A stretch of DNA of 64,000 bases from DASPWW01 sp963803425 (GCA_963803425.1 CAWDMA010000003.1:496001-560000); one strand, 5' to 3'; shown: positions 24,222 through 33,567, numbered from the stretch's first letter. The notes: a model not told the origin generated them from the letters alone. Program-made: numbers and translations.

Positions 24222-24521
24222 CTAGGGCTTGATCTCCTCGACCACCTCGTAGACACCCTCGAGCGGGATGTCCGAGATGAACTGGGCCATCGCGTCCTGG
24301 CGCTTCAGCTCGTCCGGCTCCTCGCCGCGGACGGCGTCGAGCTGGTCGGGGCCGATGTCGAAGATCCCGAACGAGATCACCTCGTTCTCGTCCTTCACGT
24401 TGCGGGCGTGGTAGATCGTCACGGTTCCCTCGGGGAGCTTCTCGCCCTCGGGCATCCACGCCTCCCGGAACTGGTCGAATGTTCCCGGCCTGAGCCGGCG
24501 GCCGCTGAAGAAGACGAGCAT
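24222..24521 (-). CDS. Small ABM-like (antibiotic biosynthesis monooxygenase fold) protein
   Basis: 99 residues from the ATG at 24521, with GGAGGAGG upstream. A starting beta strand (MLVFFSGRRLRPGTFDQFREAW), a middle strand pair (VTIYHARNVKDENEVISFGIFD) and a closing helix resemble dimeric alpha/beta-barrel ABM or stress-responsive proteins, but the match is by fold pattern only. Function unknown. It is intact although pgl and rpiA on either side are frameshifted. It ends 3 bp from the pgl stop. Confidence 0.6.
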   Translation of the reverse strand: MLVFFSGRRLRPGTFDQFREAWMPEGEKLPEGTVTIYHARNVKDENEVISFGIFDIGPDQLDAVRGEEPDELKRQDAMAQFISDIPLEGVYEVVEEIKP

Positions 24522-24554
24522 CGTGGACCTCCTCCTGCACCGGTGGCCGGTGCG

Positions 24555-25201
24555 CTAGTAGGACAGCCGCTCGACCATATCGCCACGCGCGATCAGCGCC
24601 TCGGCGGTGAGCGCCGGTGGGAACAGGCCGTGCTGCGCCACCCCGGGTACCGACTCGAACCGCTCCGCAAGCTCTGCCGGGTCGCCGACCTCCCCCATGT
24701 AGTCGGCGATCACCCCGCCGTCAGGGGAGGGGGGCCAGTCGCGGATCCGGACCTCGCCGAGCGCCCGCAGGGTGGACCGCAGCCCGAACGGCTGCAGCTC
24801 CAGCGGCACCGGGGGGTGCAGGGCGTCGACCGGCTTCGTCGAGTCGGCGATCACCACGAACCGGTCGGCGGCGGCGGCGACGATCTTCTCGCGGGTGTGG
24901 GCCCCGCCGCCTCCTTTCACGAGCCAACCGCCGGGCGCCACCTGGTCGGCGCCGTCGATCCCGATCTCGAACCGGTCGATCGTCCCGAACGGCTCCAGCT
25001 CGATCCCGAGCCCGCACGCCGCCTCCTCCGTGCGCGGCGAGGTCGCAACGCACCGGATCGACAGCTTCCGAGCGGCCAGCGCCGGGAGCAGGTGGGCAAC
25101 GGTCGAGCCGGTCCCGAGCCCGACCAGGGTCCCGTCCTCGACCAGCGCCGCCGCCGCCTTCGCGGCCGCCGCCTTCTCGGCTTCGAGTTCGGGTCCTCCA
25201 C
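24555..25201 (-). pseudogene. rpiA: Ribose-5-phosphate isomerase A, frameshift near the N-terminus
   Basis: From about residue 8 onward one frame reads EAEKAAAAKAAAALVEDG, then VGLGTGSTVAHLLPAL (the phosphate loop), EIGIDGADQ and LVKGGGGAHTREK with the catalytic Glu/Lys region, to a normal C-terminus. No ATG, GTG or TTG lies in that frame before an upstream TAG. The GTG at 25201 (M-E-D-P-N) would join it if one C were restored at about 25184-25190 (minus strand AACTCGAAG). Joined length is about 215 residues, normal for RpiA. It interconverts ribulose 5-phosphate and ribose 5-phosphate. A conservative annotation would start at the internal GTG at 24941. Confidence 0.8.
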
Positions 25202-25252
25202 AGCGGGGAATCTATGGCCACACGGCGTTAACGGCTAGCGTGGAGCGGAGGT

Positions 25253-25258
25253 TAGGAT
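25253..25258 (+). promoter_or_regulatory. -10 box of tkt
   Basis: TAGGAT lies 15 nt before the ATG at 25274. A GAGGG ribosome site sits between, so this transcript has a short leader, unlike the leaderless genes nearby. Confidence 0.45.
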
Positions 25259-25273
25259 GCGATCGCGAGGGAT

Positions 25274-27357
25274 ATGGCAGTAGAAGCGGCACCCAAGACC
25301 GACCTCGACACGCTCTGCGTGACGACGATTCGCACGCTCAGCATCGACGCGATCGAGAAGGCCCAGTCGGGCCACCCGGGCGCGGTGATGGGGATGGCGC
25401 CGGCCGCCTACACGCTGTGGCAGCGCTTCCTGCGGTTCGATCCCCGCAACCCGATCTGGCCCAACCGCGACCGGTTCGTGCTCTCCAACGGGCACGCCTC
25501 GATGCTGCTGTACTCGCTGCTCCACCTCACCAAGGTGCAGGCGGTCGACCCCGACTATGAGACGGTCGGAGACGCCGCGGTCCCGCTCGAGGACGTCGAG
25601 CGCTTTCGCCAGCTCGGCTCGCGCACCCCCGGGCACCCGGAGTACCGGTGGACCTCCGGCGTCGAGACGACCACCGGGCCGCTCGGCCAGGGCGTCGCCA
25701 CCTCGGTTGGGATGGCGATCGCGAGCAAGTGGATGGGCGCGCACTTCAACCGCCCCGGGTTCGAGATGTTCGACTTCAACGTGTACGCGATCTGCGGCGA
25801 CGGGTGCCTGATGGAGGGGGTGTCCAACGAGGCGGCCTCGATCGCAGGGCACCAGCGGCTCGACAACCTGTGCTGGATCTACGACAACAACCACATCACG
25901 ATCGACGGAGAGACAGCACTCGCCTATGACGACGACGTGGCGGCCCGGTTCATGGGGTACGGCTGGGACGTCACCCGAGTCGGGGACGCGAACGACATGG
26001 ACCTGCTCACCCGCGCCTACGAGAAGTTCCACGACGAGCACGACGCCCCGACCCTGATCATCGTCGACAGCCACATCGGATACGGCTCGCCCCACCTCCA
26101 GGACACCGCCAAGGTGCACGGCTCGCCGCTCGGCGCCGAGGAGGTGAAGGAGACCAAGCGCGCCTACGGGTGGCCCGAGGACGCGCAGTTCCTCGTCCCC
26201 GACGGCGTCTACGACCACTTTGCGGACGGGATCGGCGCCCGCGGCGACCGGGCCCGGGGCGAGTGGGAGACCCTGCTCGAGGCCTACCGGTCCGAGCCCC
26301 GGAGCTGCCGCCCAGATCGAGCAGATGCAGAAGCGGGGGCTGCCCGACGGGTGGGACGCCGACCTCCCCAGCTTCGACCCGGCCGACGGCGGGGCTCGCC
26401 ACGCGGAAGGCCTCGAACGAGGCGCAGAACGCGGTCGCGGCCCGGATCCCGTGGATGATCGCCGGCTCCGCTGATCTCACCGACTCGACCAACGTGCGGC
26501 TGAAGGGGGAATCGGACGGCGACTTCGAGCCGGGGATGCGGAACGGGCGCCAGCTCCACCTCGGGATCCGCGAGCACGAGTCGGCGGCGATCTCGAACGG
26601 GCTCTCGCTCTCGAAGCTGCGACCGCTGTGGTCGACCTACCTCACCTTCTCGGACTACGCGAAGCCCGCGATCCGGCTGTCCGCCCTGATGGAGCTGCCG
26701 GTGATCCACATCTTCACGCACGACTCGATCGGGCTCGGCGAGGATGGCCCCACGCACCAGCCGGTCGAGCATCTCGTCGGGCTGCGGGCGATCCCCGGGC
26801 TGAACGTGATCCGTCCGGCCGACGCGAACGAGGCGACCGAGGCGTGGCGTCTCGCGGTCGACCGCACCCACGGGCCGGTGGCGCTCGTGCTCACCCGCCA
26901 GGGCGTCCCGATCATCGATCGCTCCACGTACGCGCCCGCCGAGGGCCTGCTGAAGGGCGGCTACGTGATCGCCGACGCCGAGGGCTCGCAGCCGGAGCTG
27001 ATCCTGATCGCCACCGGCAGCGAGGTGTCGCTGGCGCTGCAGGCACACGAGACTCTGACCTCGGACGGCGTCAAGGCGCGCGTCGTCAGCCTCCCGTCCT
27101 GGTACCTGTTCGACCAGCAGAGCGAGGCGTACCGAGAGAGCGTGCTCCCCTCGAGCGTCGTCGCGCGGGTATCGATCGAGGAGGGCTCTACGATCGGCTG
27201 GGACCGCTACGTCGGGCCGCAGGGCGCCGCGATCGGGATGCACACGTTCGGCTCCTCGGCGCCGCTGAAGGACGTAATGACCAAGTTCGGGTTCACGCCG
27301 GAGAAGGTGGTCGAGACCGCCCGCGAGGTGCTCGAGCGAACACGAGGAGGCGACTGA
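25274..27357 (+). pseudogene. tkt: Transketolase, interrupted by frameshifts
   Basis: Frame 2 covers the TPP-binding half: SGHPGAVMGMAP, NGHASMLLYSLLHL, GPLGQGVATSVGMAIA and ICGDGCLMEGVSNEA with the Mg/TPP GDG motif. At 26291-26310 it changes frame (two bases missing, one in a C run and one in ctgccg), then again in the G run at 26391-26394. The last frame gives the pyrimidine and C-terminal domains (ARIPWMIAGSADL, HLGIREHESAA, HDSIGLGEDGPTHQPVEHL) to the TGA at 27355-27357. Restored length is about 693 residues, normal. The TGA overlaps the tal ATG. All catalytic residues I can check are present, which argues for sequence errors. Confidence 0.88.
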
Positions 27358-28433
27358 TGACCCCGACCGGCGATCTCCACGAGCTCGGCCAGAGCCTGTG
27401 GATCGACAACATCACCAGGACGATGCTCGACGACGGCACCCTGCAGCGCTACATCGACGAGCTCGACGTCACCGGCCTCACCTCGAACCCGACGATCTTC
27501 GACAACGCGATCGGCTCGGGGAGCGCGTACGACGATCAGATCACCGAGCTGCAGGGCAAGGGGATGGCGGGCGAGCAGCTCTTCTTCGAGCTCGCGCTCG
27601 CCGACCTGCGCCGCGCCGCGGAGATGTTCGGGCCGATCAACCAGCGCACCGGCGGCGTCGACGGCCGGGTCTCGCTCGAGGTCTCGCCGCTGCTGGCCGA
27701 TGACGCGCCGAAGACGATCGAGCAGGTCGCCGATCTGTGGTCGCGGTCGGCCGACAACATGCTGATCAAGATCCCCGGGACCGACGCCGGGCGGACCGCG
27801 ATCGAGGAGTCGATCTACTCCGGGACGCCGGTGAACGTGACGCTGCTGTTCTCGGCCGAGCACTACCTCGGCGCCGCCGAGGCGTACCTGCGCGGGCTCG
27901 AGCGGCGGATCGCCGACGGCAAGGATCCGGCGGTGCACTCGGTCGCGTCGCTGTTCGTGAGCCGCTGGGACAAGGCCGTGATCGACCGGGCCCCCGACGA
28001 GCTCCGCGACAAGCTCGGGATCGCGATCGGGATGCGGACATATCGCGAGTACCGGAACCTGCTCGACTCGGAGCGGTGGCAGCGGCTCGCGAACGAGGGT
28101 GCGCAGCCGCAGCGGCTTCTGTTCGCGAGCACGGGCACCAAGGACCCCGACGCCTCCGACGTCCTGTACGTGGAGGCGCTCGCGGCGCCGCAGACCGTCA
28201 ACACGATGCCCGACAAGACGCTCGCCGCGTTCGCCGAGCACGGCCGGGTCCGCGACCCGCTGCCGGCCGACGGCGGCGACTGCGAGCAGGTGCTGTCGAG
28301 CTTCGGTGACGCCGGGGTCGACGTCGATGAGCTCGCGGCGCAGCTCCAGGAGGAGGGAAAGAAGTCGTTCGACGACTCCTGGAGCGAGCTGCTCGGGACG
28401 ATCTCCTCGAAGAGCGAGAAGCTGGCGGCGTAG
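27357..28433 (+). CDS. tal: Transaldolase (actinobacterial long type)
   Basis: 358 residues; the ATG overlaps the tkt stop and GAGGAGG precedes it by 8 bases. VTGLTSNPTIFDNAI (38-52) and MLIKIPGTDAG, with K138 as Schiff-base lysine, are the two transaldolase signatures. It transfers dihydroxyacetone units between sugar phosphates. It is translationally coupled with tkt and followed by pgi after 4 bp, so tkt-tal-pgi form an operon. The gene is intact. Confidence 0.93.
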   Translation: MTPTGDLHELGQSLWIDNITRTMLDDGTLQRYIDELDVTGLTSNPTIFDNAIGSGSAYDDQITELQGKGMAGEQLFFELALADLRRAAEMFGPINQRTGGVDGRVSLEVSPLLADDAPKTIEQVADLWSRSADNMLIKIPGTDAGRTAIEESIYSGTPVNVTLLFSAEHYLGAAEAYLRGLERRIADGKDPAVHSVASLFVSRWDKAVIDRAPDELRDKLGIAIGMRTYREYRNLLDSERWQRLANEGAQPQRLLFASTGTKDPDASDVLYVEALAAPQTVNTMPDKTLAAFAEHGRVRDPLPADGGDCEQVLSSFGDAGVDVDELAAQLQEEGKKSFDDSWSELLGTISSKSEKLAA

Positions 28434-28437
28434 GGGC

Positions 28438-30087
28438 GTGGCGGTCTCCCAGGTCGTCCCGCTTCGCCAGCGCTCCGCCTGGGCGGAGCTGGAGGCCCAC
28501 TACAGGCAGGTCGAGGGGCAGCACCTCCGAGACCTCTTCAGCGCCGATCCGAGCCGCGGTGAGAAGCTCACCGCAGAGGGAGCGGGGCTGTACCTCGACT
28601 ACTCCAAGAACCGGATCACGGACGAGACGATCGCCCTGCTCGTCAAGCTCGCGGAGGAGTCGGGGCTGGCGGAGCGCCGCGAGGCGATGTTCCGCGGCGA
28701 GCACATCAACCTGTCCGAGGACCGCGCAGTGCTGCACGTGGCGCTGCGGATGCCGCGCGACCGCTCCCTCGTCGTCGACGGCGAGGACGTCGTCAAGCAG
28801 GTGCACGAGGTGCTCGACCGGATGGGCGCGTTCGCGGACAAGGTGCGTGGCGGCGAGTGGAAGGGGCACACCGGGAAGCCGATCCGGAACGTGATCAACA
28901 TCGGGATCGGGGGCTCGGACCTCGGCCCGGTGATGGCCTACGAGGCGCTCAAGCACTACTCCCAGCGCGAGATGACGTTCAGGTTCGTCTCCAACGTGGA
29001 CGCGACCGACTTCGTCGAGTGCACGCGCGACCTGTCGCCGGAGGAGACCCTGTTCATCGTCTCCTCGAAGACGTTCACGACGCTGGAGACGATGACCAAC
29101 GCCCACACGGCCCGCCAGTGGGCGCTGGACGGGCTCGGCGGCGACACCTCCGCGATCGCGAAGCACTTCGTCGCGGTGTCGACGAACGCGGACGGGGTCT
29201 CGGAGTTCGGGATCGACACGGACAACATGTTCGGGTTCTGGGAGTGGGTCGGGGGCCGGTACTCGATGGACTCAGCGATCGGGCTGTCGACGATGCTCGC
29301 GATCGGGCCCAAGGCGTTCGGCGAGATGCTGGCCGGTTTCCACGCGATCGACGAGCACTTCCTGCACACGCCGACGGCGACCAACCTGCCGGGGCTGATG
29401 GGGCTGCTCGCCGTCTGGTACGGGGACTTCTTCGGCGCCCAGACCGTCGCGGTGCTGCCCTACGACCAGTACCTGAAGCGCTTCCCCGCCTACCTGCAGC
29501 AGCTCACGATGGAGTCGAACGGCAAGCACGTCACCCGCGACGGCACCCACGTCGACTACGACACCGGGGCGATCTACTGGGGCGAACCCGGAACCAACGG
29601 CCAGCACTCCTTCTACCAGCTGATCCACCAGGGGACGCGGCTGATCCCGTGCGACTTCATCGGCTTCAACAAGGGGCTGAACCCGCTCGGAGAGCACCAT
29701 GACCTGCTGATGTCGAACGTGTTCGCCCAGACCGAGGCGCTCGCATTCGGGAAGACGCCGGAGCAGGTGCGCGAGGAGGGAACGCCCGACGACGTCGTCC
29801 CGCACCGGGTGATGGAGGGGAACCGGCCCTCGAACACGATCCTCGCCGACATCCTCACCCCCCGCACGCTCGGGAGCCTCGTCGCGCTGTACGAGCACAG
29901 CGTCTTCACCCAGGGCACCGTGTGGGGGATCGACTCCTTCGACCAGTGGGGGGTGGAGCTGGGCAAGGTGCTGGCGAAGCGGATCATCCCCCAGCTCGAG
30001 GCCGACGACGAGCCGGAGCTCGATCACGACTCATCCACGAACGCGCTGATCCGCCGCTACCGGTCAGGTCGCGCGCCGGCGAAGTAG
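28438..30087 (+). CDS. pgi: Glucose-6-phosphate isomerase
   Basis: 549 residues from the GTG at 28438. INIGIGGSDLGPVMAYEAL, FIVSSKTFTTLETMTNA, DQYLKRFPAYLQQLTMESNGK (close to PGI signature 1, starting near residue 342) and GQHSFYQLIHQGT with the catalytic His are all present. This is the full-length bacterial/eukaryotic type, not the short archaeal cupin enzyme. It links the pentose phosphate products to glycolysis and sends fructose 6-phosphate back to zwf. It is 4 bp after tal. Confidence 0.93.
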   Translation: MAVSQVVPLRQRSAWAELEAHYRQVEGQHLRDLFSADPSRGEKLTAEGAGLYLDYSKNRITDETIALLVKLAEESGLAERREAMFRGEHINLSEDRAVLHVALRMPRDRSLVVDGEDVVKQVHEVLDRMGAFADKVRGGEWKGHTGKPIRNVINIGIGGSDLGPVMAYEALKHYSQREMTFRFVSNVDATDFVECTRDLSPEETLFIVSSKTFTTLETMTNAHTARQWALDGLGGDTSAIAKHFVAVSTNADGVSEFGIDTDNMFGFWEWVGGRYSMDSAIGLSTMLAIGPKAFGEMLAGFHAIDEHFLHTPTATNLPGLMGLLAVWYGDFFGAQTVAVLPYDQYLKRFPAYLQQLTMESNGKHVTRDGTHVDYDTGAIYWGEPGTNGQHSFYQLIHQGTRLIPCDFIGFNKGLNPLGEHHDLLMSNVFAQTEALAFGKTPEQVREEGTPDDVVPHRVMEGNRPSNTILADILTPRTLGSLVALYEHSVFTQGTVWGIDSFDQWGVELGKVLAKRIIPQLEADDEPELDHDSSTNALIRRYRSGRAPAK

Positions 30088-30109
30088 CGGTGGGTGTGCC
30101 AGCAGTGAC

Positions 30110-30146
30110 CCCGCGACGGCGGACGCGAAGCGGAGCACGTCGCGGG
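30110..30146. repeat. Conserved-loop stem-loop element, copy 4
   Basis: A 9-bp perfect stem (cccgcgacg/cgtcgcggg) closes a 19-nt loop, gcggacgcgaagcggagca. The 3' arm ends only 2 nt before the glk ATG, so in mRNA the folded stem would cover the place of the ribosome binding site. Confidence 0.75.
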
Positions 30147-30148
30147 CA

Positions 30149-31138
30149 ATGATCTTGGCTGGTGACGTGGGTGGGACCCACGCCCGCCTGGCGCTGTTCG
30201 ACGAGGGACAGCGTGACCCGGTCGCGGTCGAGATCTACCCGAGCGCCGACCGCGACGGGCTGCCCGAGGTGGTAGGCGCATTCCGCGCGGCGCACCCCGA
30301 GCCGGTGAGCGCGGCCTCGATCGGCGTCGCGGGGCCTGTCGAGGACGGCCGCACCGAGGCGGTCAACCTCGCCTGGCCGGTCGACGCCCGAGAGCTCGCT
30401 GGGGCGCTGCAGCTCGATCCGGCGAGGGTGTCGGTGATCAACGACCTGGTCGCCAACGCGTGGGGGATCGGTGCGCTCGGCGACGACGACCTCGTAACCC
30501 TGAACGACGCGAAGGCGGAGCCGGGTGCGAACGTGGCGCTGATCTCGGCCGGGACGGGGCTCGGCGACGCGGTGGTGACGTTCGGGGTCGGCGGGCAGCA
30601 GGTCCACGCGAGCGAGGGCGGCCACGCCGACTTCGCGGCCCAGTCCGAGCTCGAGTGGGGGCTGCGGGGATGGGTCGCCGTGAAGCACGGGCACGTGAGC
30701 GTGGAGCGTGTGTGCTCCGGGATGGCGCTGCCGGAGGTGTACGCGTTCATGCGCGATCGCTCCGGCGAGCCCGAGCCCGAGTGGCTCGCGGACGAGATCG
30801 CCGCGGCCGGAGGGGCGGCGATCTCCCGGGCGGGTCTGGATCGTCGCGATGCGGTGTGCTCCGATGCGCTCGACCTGATGGTTGCGATCTACGGCGCCCA
30901 GGCCGGCAACCTGGCGGTGACGGTGCTGGCGCTGGGCGGCGTGTACCTGGGCGGCGGGATCCCCCCGCACATCCTCGATCGGCTCCGGGAGGGCGGGTTC
31001 ATGCGCGCCTTCCTGGCCAAGGGCCGGATGTCGGAGATGCTCGCGGAGGTACCGGTGCACGTGATCACGAACGAGCTCACGGCGCTGCTAGGCGCCGGGC
31101 TGCACGCACGCGCTGCTACGAAAGCTGCTTCGGGGTGA
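30149..31138 (+). CDS. glk: Glucokinase (Glk family)
   Basis: 329 residues. LAGDVGGTHARLALFDEG is the phosphate-binding loop, SVINDLVANAWGIGAL holds the catalytic Asp region, LISAGTGLGDAVV the second nucleotide loop and EGGHADFA the glucose-binding Glu/His. It is the Escherichia coli Glk type and lacks the ROK zinc motif, so it is distinct from the kinase at 18.5 kb. It phosphorylates glucose for pgi and zwf next door. No ribosome site is visible because the stem-loop element ends 2 nt before the ATG. The last 23 bp overlap the convergent sixA-like gene. Confidence 0.9.
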   Translation: MILAGDVGGTHARLALFDEGQRDPVAVEIYPSADRDGLPEVVGAFRAAHPEPVSAASIGVAGPVEDGRTEAVNLAWPVDARELAGALQLDPARVSVINDLVANAWGIGALGDDDLVTLNDAKAEPGANVALISAGTGLGDAVVTFGVGGQQVHASEGGHADFAAQSELEWGLRGWVAVKHGHVSVERVCSGMALPEVYAFMRDRSGEPEPEWLADEIAAAGGAAISRAGLDRRDAVCSDALDLMVAIYGAQAGNLAVTVLALGGVYLGGGIPPHILDRLREGGFMRAFLAKGRMSEMLAEVPVHVITNELTALLGAGLHARAATKAASG

Positions 31139-31619
31139 CGAACGACGCCAGCTCGGCGTCGTCCGGCCCCAGCTCCGCCCAGCTTCCGTAGAAGGTGAGC
31201 GTGGCGAGCGCGGCCGTCGGGTACTTGCGAGCGAGCCGCTCCAGGCCGGCGCCGTCCCCTCCCCGGGCGAGGGTGATCGCGAGCCGCTCGATCCCGGGGT
31301 TGTGGCCGATCAGCATCACCGACTCGATCCCGGGCGTGACGCCGTGCAGGACCTCGACGAGCTCGCCCGCAGTCGCCTCGTAGATCGCGTCCTCGAAGCG
31401 AATCTCCGACTCGTCCAGCCCGATCCGGTCGAGCGTCTCCCGGGTGCGCACGGACGGGGAGCACAGGATCAGCTCCGGCGCGACGCCGTGCTTGCGGAGG
31501 TGCTTGCCGATCGCCGCCGAAGCCTTCTCGCCGCGGGGGGCGAGCGGCCGCTCGACGTCGGACAGCCCCTCGTCGTCCCAGCTCGACTTCGCGTGCCGGA
31601 GCAGGTAGAGGTGCTTCAT
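31116..31619 (-). CDS. sixA: SixA-type phosphohistidine phosphatase
   Basis: 167 residues of the histidine phosphatase superfamily. LYLLRHAKSSWDD starts with the catalytic R8-H9-A motif; CSPSVRTRETL holds the second Arg and MLIGHNPGIE the second His. The small size and RHAKS start fit SixA, which removes phosphate from phosphohistidine, rather than phosphoglycerate mutase. It is cytosolic. The C-terminal end overlaps glk. Confidence 0.85.
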   Translation of the reverse strand: MKHLYLLRHAKSSWDDEGLSDVERPLAPRGEKASAAIGKHLRKHGVAPELILCSPSVRTRETLDRIGLDESEIRFEDAIYEATAGELVEVLHGVTPGIESVMLIGHNPGIERLAITLARGGDGAGLERLARKYPTAALATLTFYGSWAELGPDDAELASFVTPKQLS

Positions 31620-31673
31620 CGCTCGTGCATCATCGCGTGCCGGTCCGTCTCTCGTCGAGCCGATTCCGGCGAG

Positions 31674-32096
31674 TTAGCGCTCCCGCGACTCCGCGATCGT
31701 GAACTGCGCCGCGATCACGAGCAGGTAGATGCTCGTCGCGGCGAACCCGACCAGCGGCCACACGAGAACGTCGTGGACGAGGGCGGTGACGATCGCGACG
31801 GCTCCGATCGCGAAGCCGACCGAGGGAACGTGGAACCCGCCCCACAGGCGCACGCGAACGTCCTCGGGGGCGTGCAGGAGCTGGGCCGGGCTGCCGTGCG
31901 CAGCGGCGCCGACGGCCGCGAACCCGGCCACCGCACCCGCGAGGAAGAGCAGCGCGTCGACGGTGGTGGGGATCCCGTGGGCGTGGATCGTGACCGCCCC
32001 CGACGTCCAGATCGTCAGGGTGTAGCCGTACGGCGCGGCGCTCCTCGCGACCGCGGCGCGCAGGTGGTCTCGGTACCTGTTCGAGGCGTCGCTCAC
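31674..32096 (-). CDS. Small multi-pass membrane protein, unknown
   Basis: 140 residues from the GTG at 32096, which overlaps the nadB stop (GTGA). After a charged N-terminus there are four hydrophobic segments: about 25-42 (with an ATP/polar break), 50-68, 90-108 and 112-132. No known family is apparent. The tight overlap with nadB shows co-translation, but a role in NAD synthesis is only a guess from position. Confidence 0.65.
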   Translation of the reverse strand: MSDASNRYRDHLRAAVARSAAPYGYTLTIWTSGAVTIHAHGIPTTVDALLFLAGAVAGFAAVGAAAHGSPAQLLHAPEDVRVRLWGGFHVPSVGFAIGAVAIVTALVHDVLVWPLVGFAATSIYLLVIAAQFTIAESRER

Positions 32097-33547
32097 TCCC
32101 ACGTTTCCTCCCGCACCCCGCCGTCGGGGTCGCACAGGAAGTGGACTCCGTCGAGTCCCTGGTCGGTCTCGGGGAAGTCCGTGCGGCGGTGCACGCCGCG
32201 GCTCTCGCGACGGGCCAGCGCGGACGCGGCGATCAGGCGAGTGAGCGGGTAAGGGTCGTCGAGCAGGCGCTCCAGCTCGTCGGCCTCGCGCCGGGGCCCT
32301 CCGTTCAGCCACAGCGCGGCGCGGGTCTCCACCGTGGGGGGCTGGAAGCGCACGTCGGGGATCGGGATCGAGTCGGGCTGGGGCGGCGCGCCGGCGGCTG
32401 CCACGGCGGCACGAGCGCCGAACACGAAGCACTCGCTGAGCGAGTTCGACGCGAGCCGGTTGGCGCCATGCAGTCCGGTGCACGCGCACTCCCCGACGGC
32501 GTACAGCCCGGCGACGTCGGTGCGCCCGTCGAGGTCGGTGGCGACGCCGCCGACCAGGTAGTGGGCTGCGGGGGCGACCGGTACGGGCTCGCGGGTCGGG
32601 TCGATCCCGGCCTCGGCGAGCATCGCGACCACGTTCGGGAACCCGTCCGGGTCGACTTCGCGCATGTCGAGCCGGACGAACCCGGTGCCGTCGGCGTCGA
32701 TCCGGTCGAGAATCGCCGCGGTCACCTGGTCGCGCGGGGCGAGCTCGTCCGTGAACCGCTCCCCTGACGCGTCGAGCAGGGTCGCCCCCTCGCCGCGAAT
32801 CGCCTCGGTGAGCAGCGCCCCGTCGCGGGGGTGGCCGGGCATCGCCAGCGCGGTGGGGTGGAACTGGCACAGCTCCAGGTCGGCGAGCTTCGCACCCGCC
32901 TCATGGGCGAGCACCGAGCCTGCGCCGATCGCTCCGCGCGGGTTGGTGGTCCGCTCCCACAGCGCGGCGGCGCCGCCGGTGGCGAGCACGGTCGCGCCCG
33001 CCCTCAGGCCCCCCCGGTCGGTGAGCATCCCGATGCAGCGGGCGCCATCGCTCCACAGCGCCACCGCAGAGGTCTCCTCGATCGCCTCCACCCCCGGGTG
33101 GGCGTCGACCAGCTCCGCGAGCCGGCGGGTGAGCGCGACGCCGGTCTGGCTGCCGCCGGCGTGCACGATCCGCCGCGCCGAGTGGCCGCCCTCGAGCCCC
33201 AGCGCCAGCTCGCCGTCGGGATCGCGATCGAACTGAACGCCGAGCCGCTCCAGATCGGCAACGGCCCCCGGCGACTCTCGGGCCAGCACCTCGACCGCGG
33301 AGCGCCTGCATGCGGCGCGGCCGGCGTCGAGCGTGTCCTCGACGTGTCGTTCCACCGAGTCGTCCGGGGCGAGCGCCGCGGCCAGCCCGCCCTGGGCCCA
33401 GAAGCTGGCGCTGCCGGACAGCGGCTTGCGGGACGCGACCGCCACCGCCGCGCCGCGATCGGCCGCGACGAGCGCCGTGTACAGGCCGGCCGCGCCCCCA
33501 CCGATTATCGCGACGTCGTACCCGCCGATCTGAGTAGTCGCGCCCAC
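32093..33547 (-). CDS. nadB: L-aspartate oxidase
   Basis: 484 residues from the GTG at 33547. AIIGGGAAGLYTALVAADRGA is the FAD loop, WAQGGLAAAL the typical NadB segment, QFHPTAL and HYLVGGVATDLDGRT the active-site parts and GLHGANRLASNSLSECFVFG the C-terminal FAD motif shared with succinate dehydrogenase. The ALAMPGHPRDGALLTEAIRGEGA stretch is consistent with NadB. It oxidises aspartate to iminoaspartate, the first step of de novo NAD synthesis. nadA and nadC are not in the window. The promoter shares 20 bp with the divergent deacetylase. Confidence 0.9.
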   Translation of the reverse strand: MGATTQIGGYDVAIIGGGAAGLYTALVAADRGAAVAVASRKPLSGSASFWAQGGLAAALAPDDSVERHVEDTLDAGRAACRRSAVEVLARESPGAVADLERLGVQFDRDPDGELALGLEGGHSARRIVHAGGSQTGVALTRRLAELVDAHPGVEAIEETSAVALWSDGARCIGMLTDRGGLRAGATVLATGGAAALWERTTNPRGAIGAGSVLAHEAGAKLADLELCQFHPTALAMPGHPRDGALLTEAIRGEGATLLDASGERFTDELAPRDQVTAAILDRIDADGTGFVRLDMREVDPDGFPNVVAMLAEAGIDPTREPVPVAPAAHYLVGGVATDLDGRTDVAGLYAVGECACTGLHGANRLASNSLSECFVFGARAAVAAAGAPPQPDSIPIPDVRFQPPTVETRAALWLNGGPRREADELERLLDDPYPLTRLIAASALARRESRGVHRRTDFPETDQGLDGVHFLCDPDGGVREETWE

Positions 33548-33555
33548 GGCGCGGT

Positions 33556-33562
33556 TACGGTA
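33556..33562. promoter_or_regulatory. Bidirectional promoter with overlapping -10 boxes
   Basis: On the plus strand TACGGT (33556-33561) ends 6 nt before the GTG of the deacetylase at 33568. On the minus strand TACCGT (33562-33557) ends 9 nt before the GTG of nadB at 33547. The two hexamers overlap by five bases. Both transcripts would be leaderless and the polymerases would compete. Confidence 0.5.
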
Positions 33563-33567
33563 CAGGC

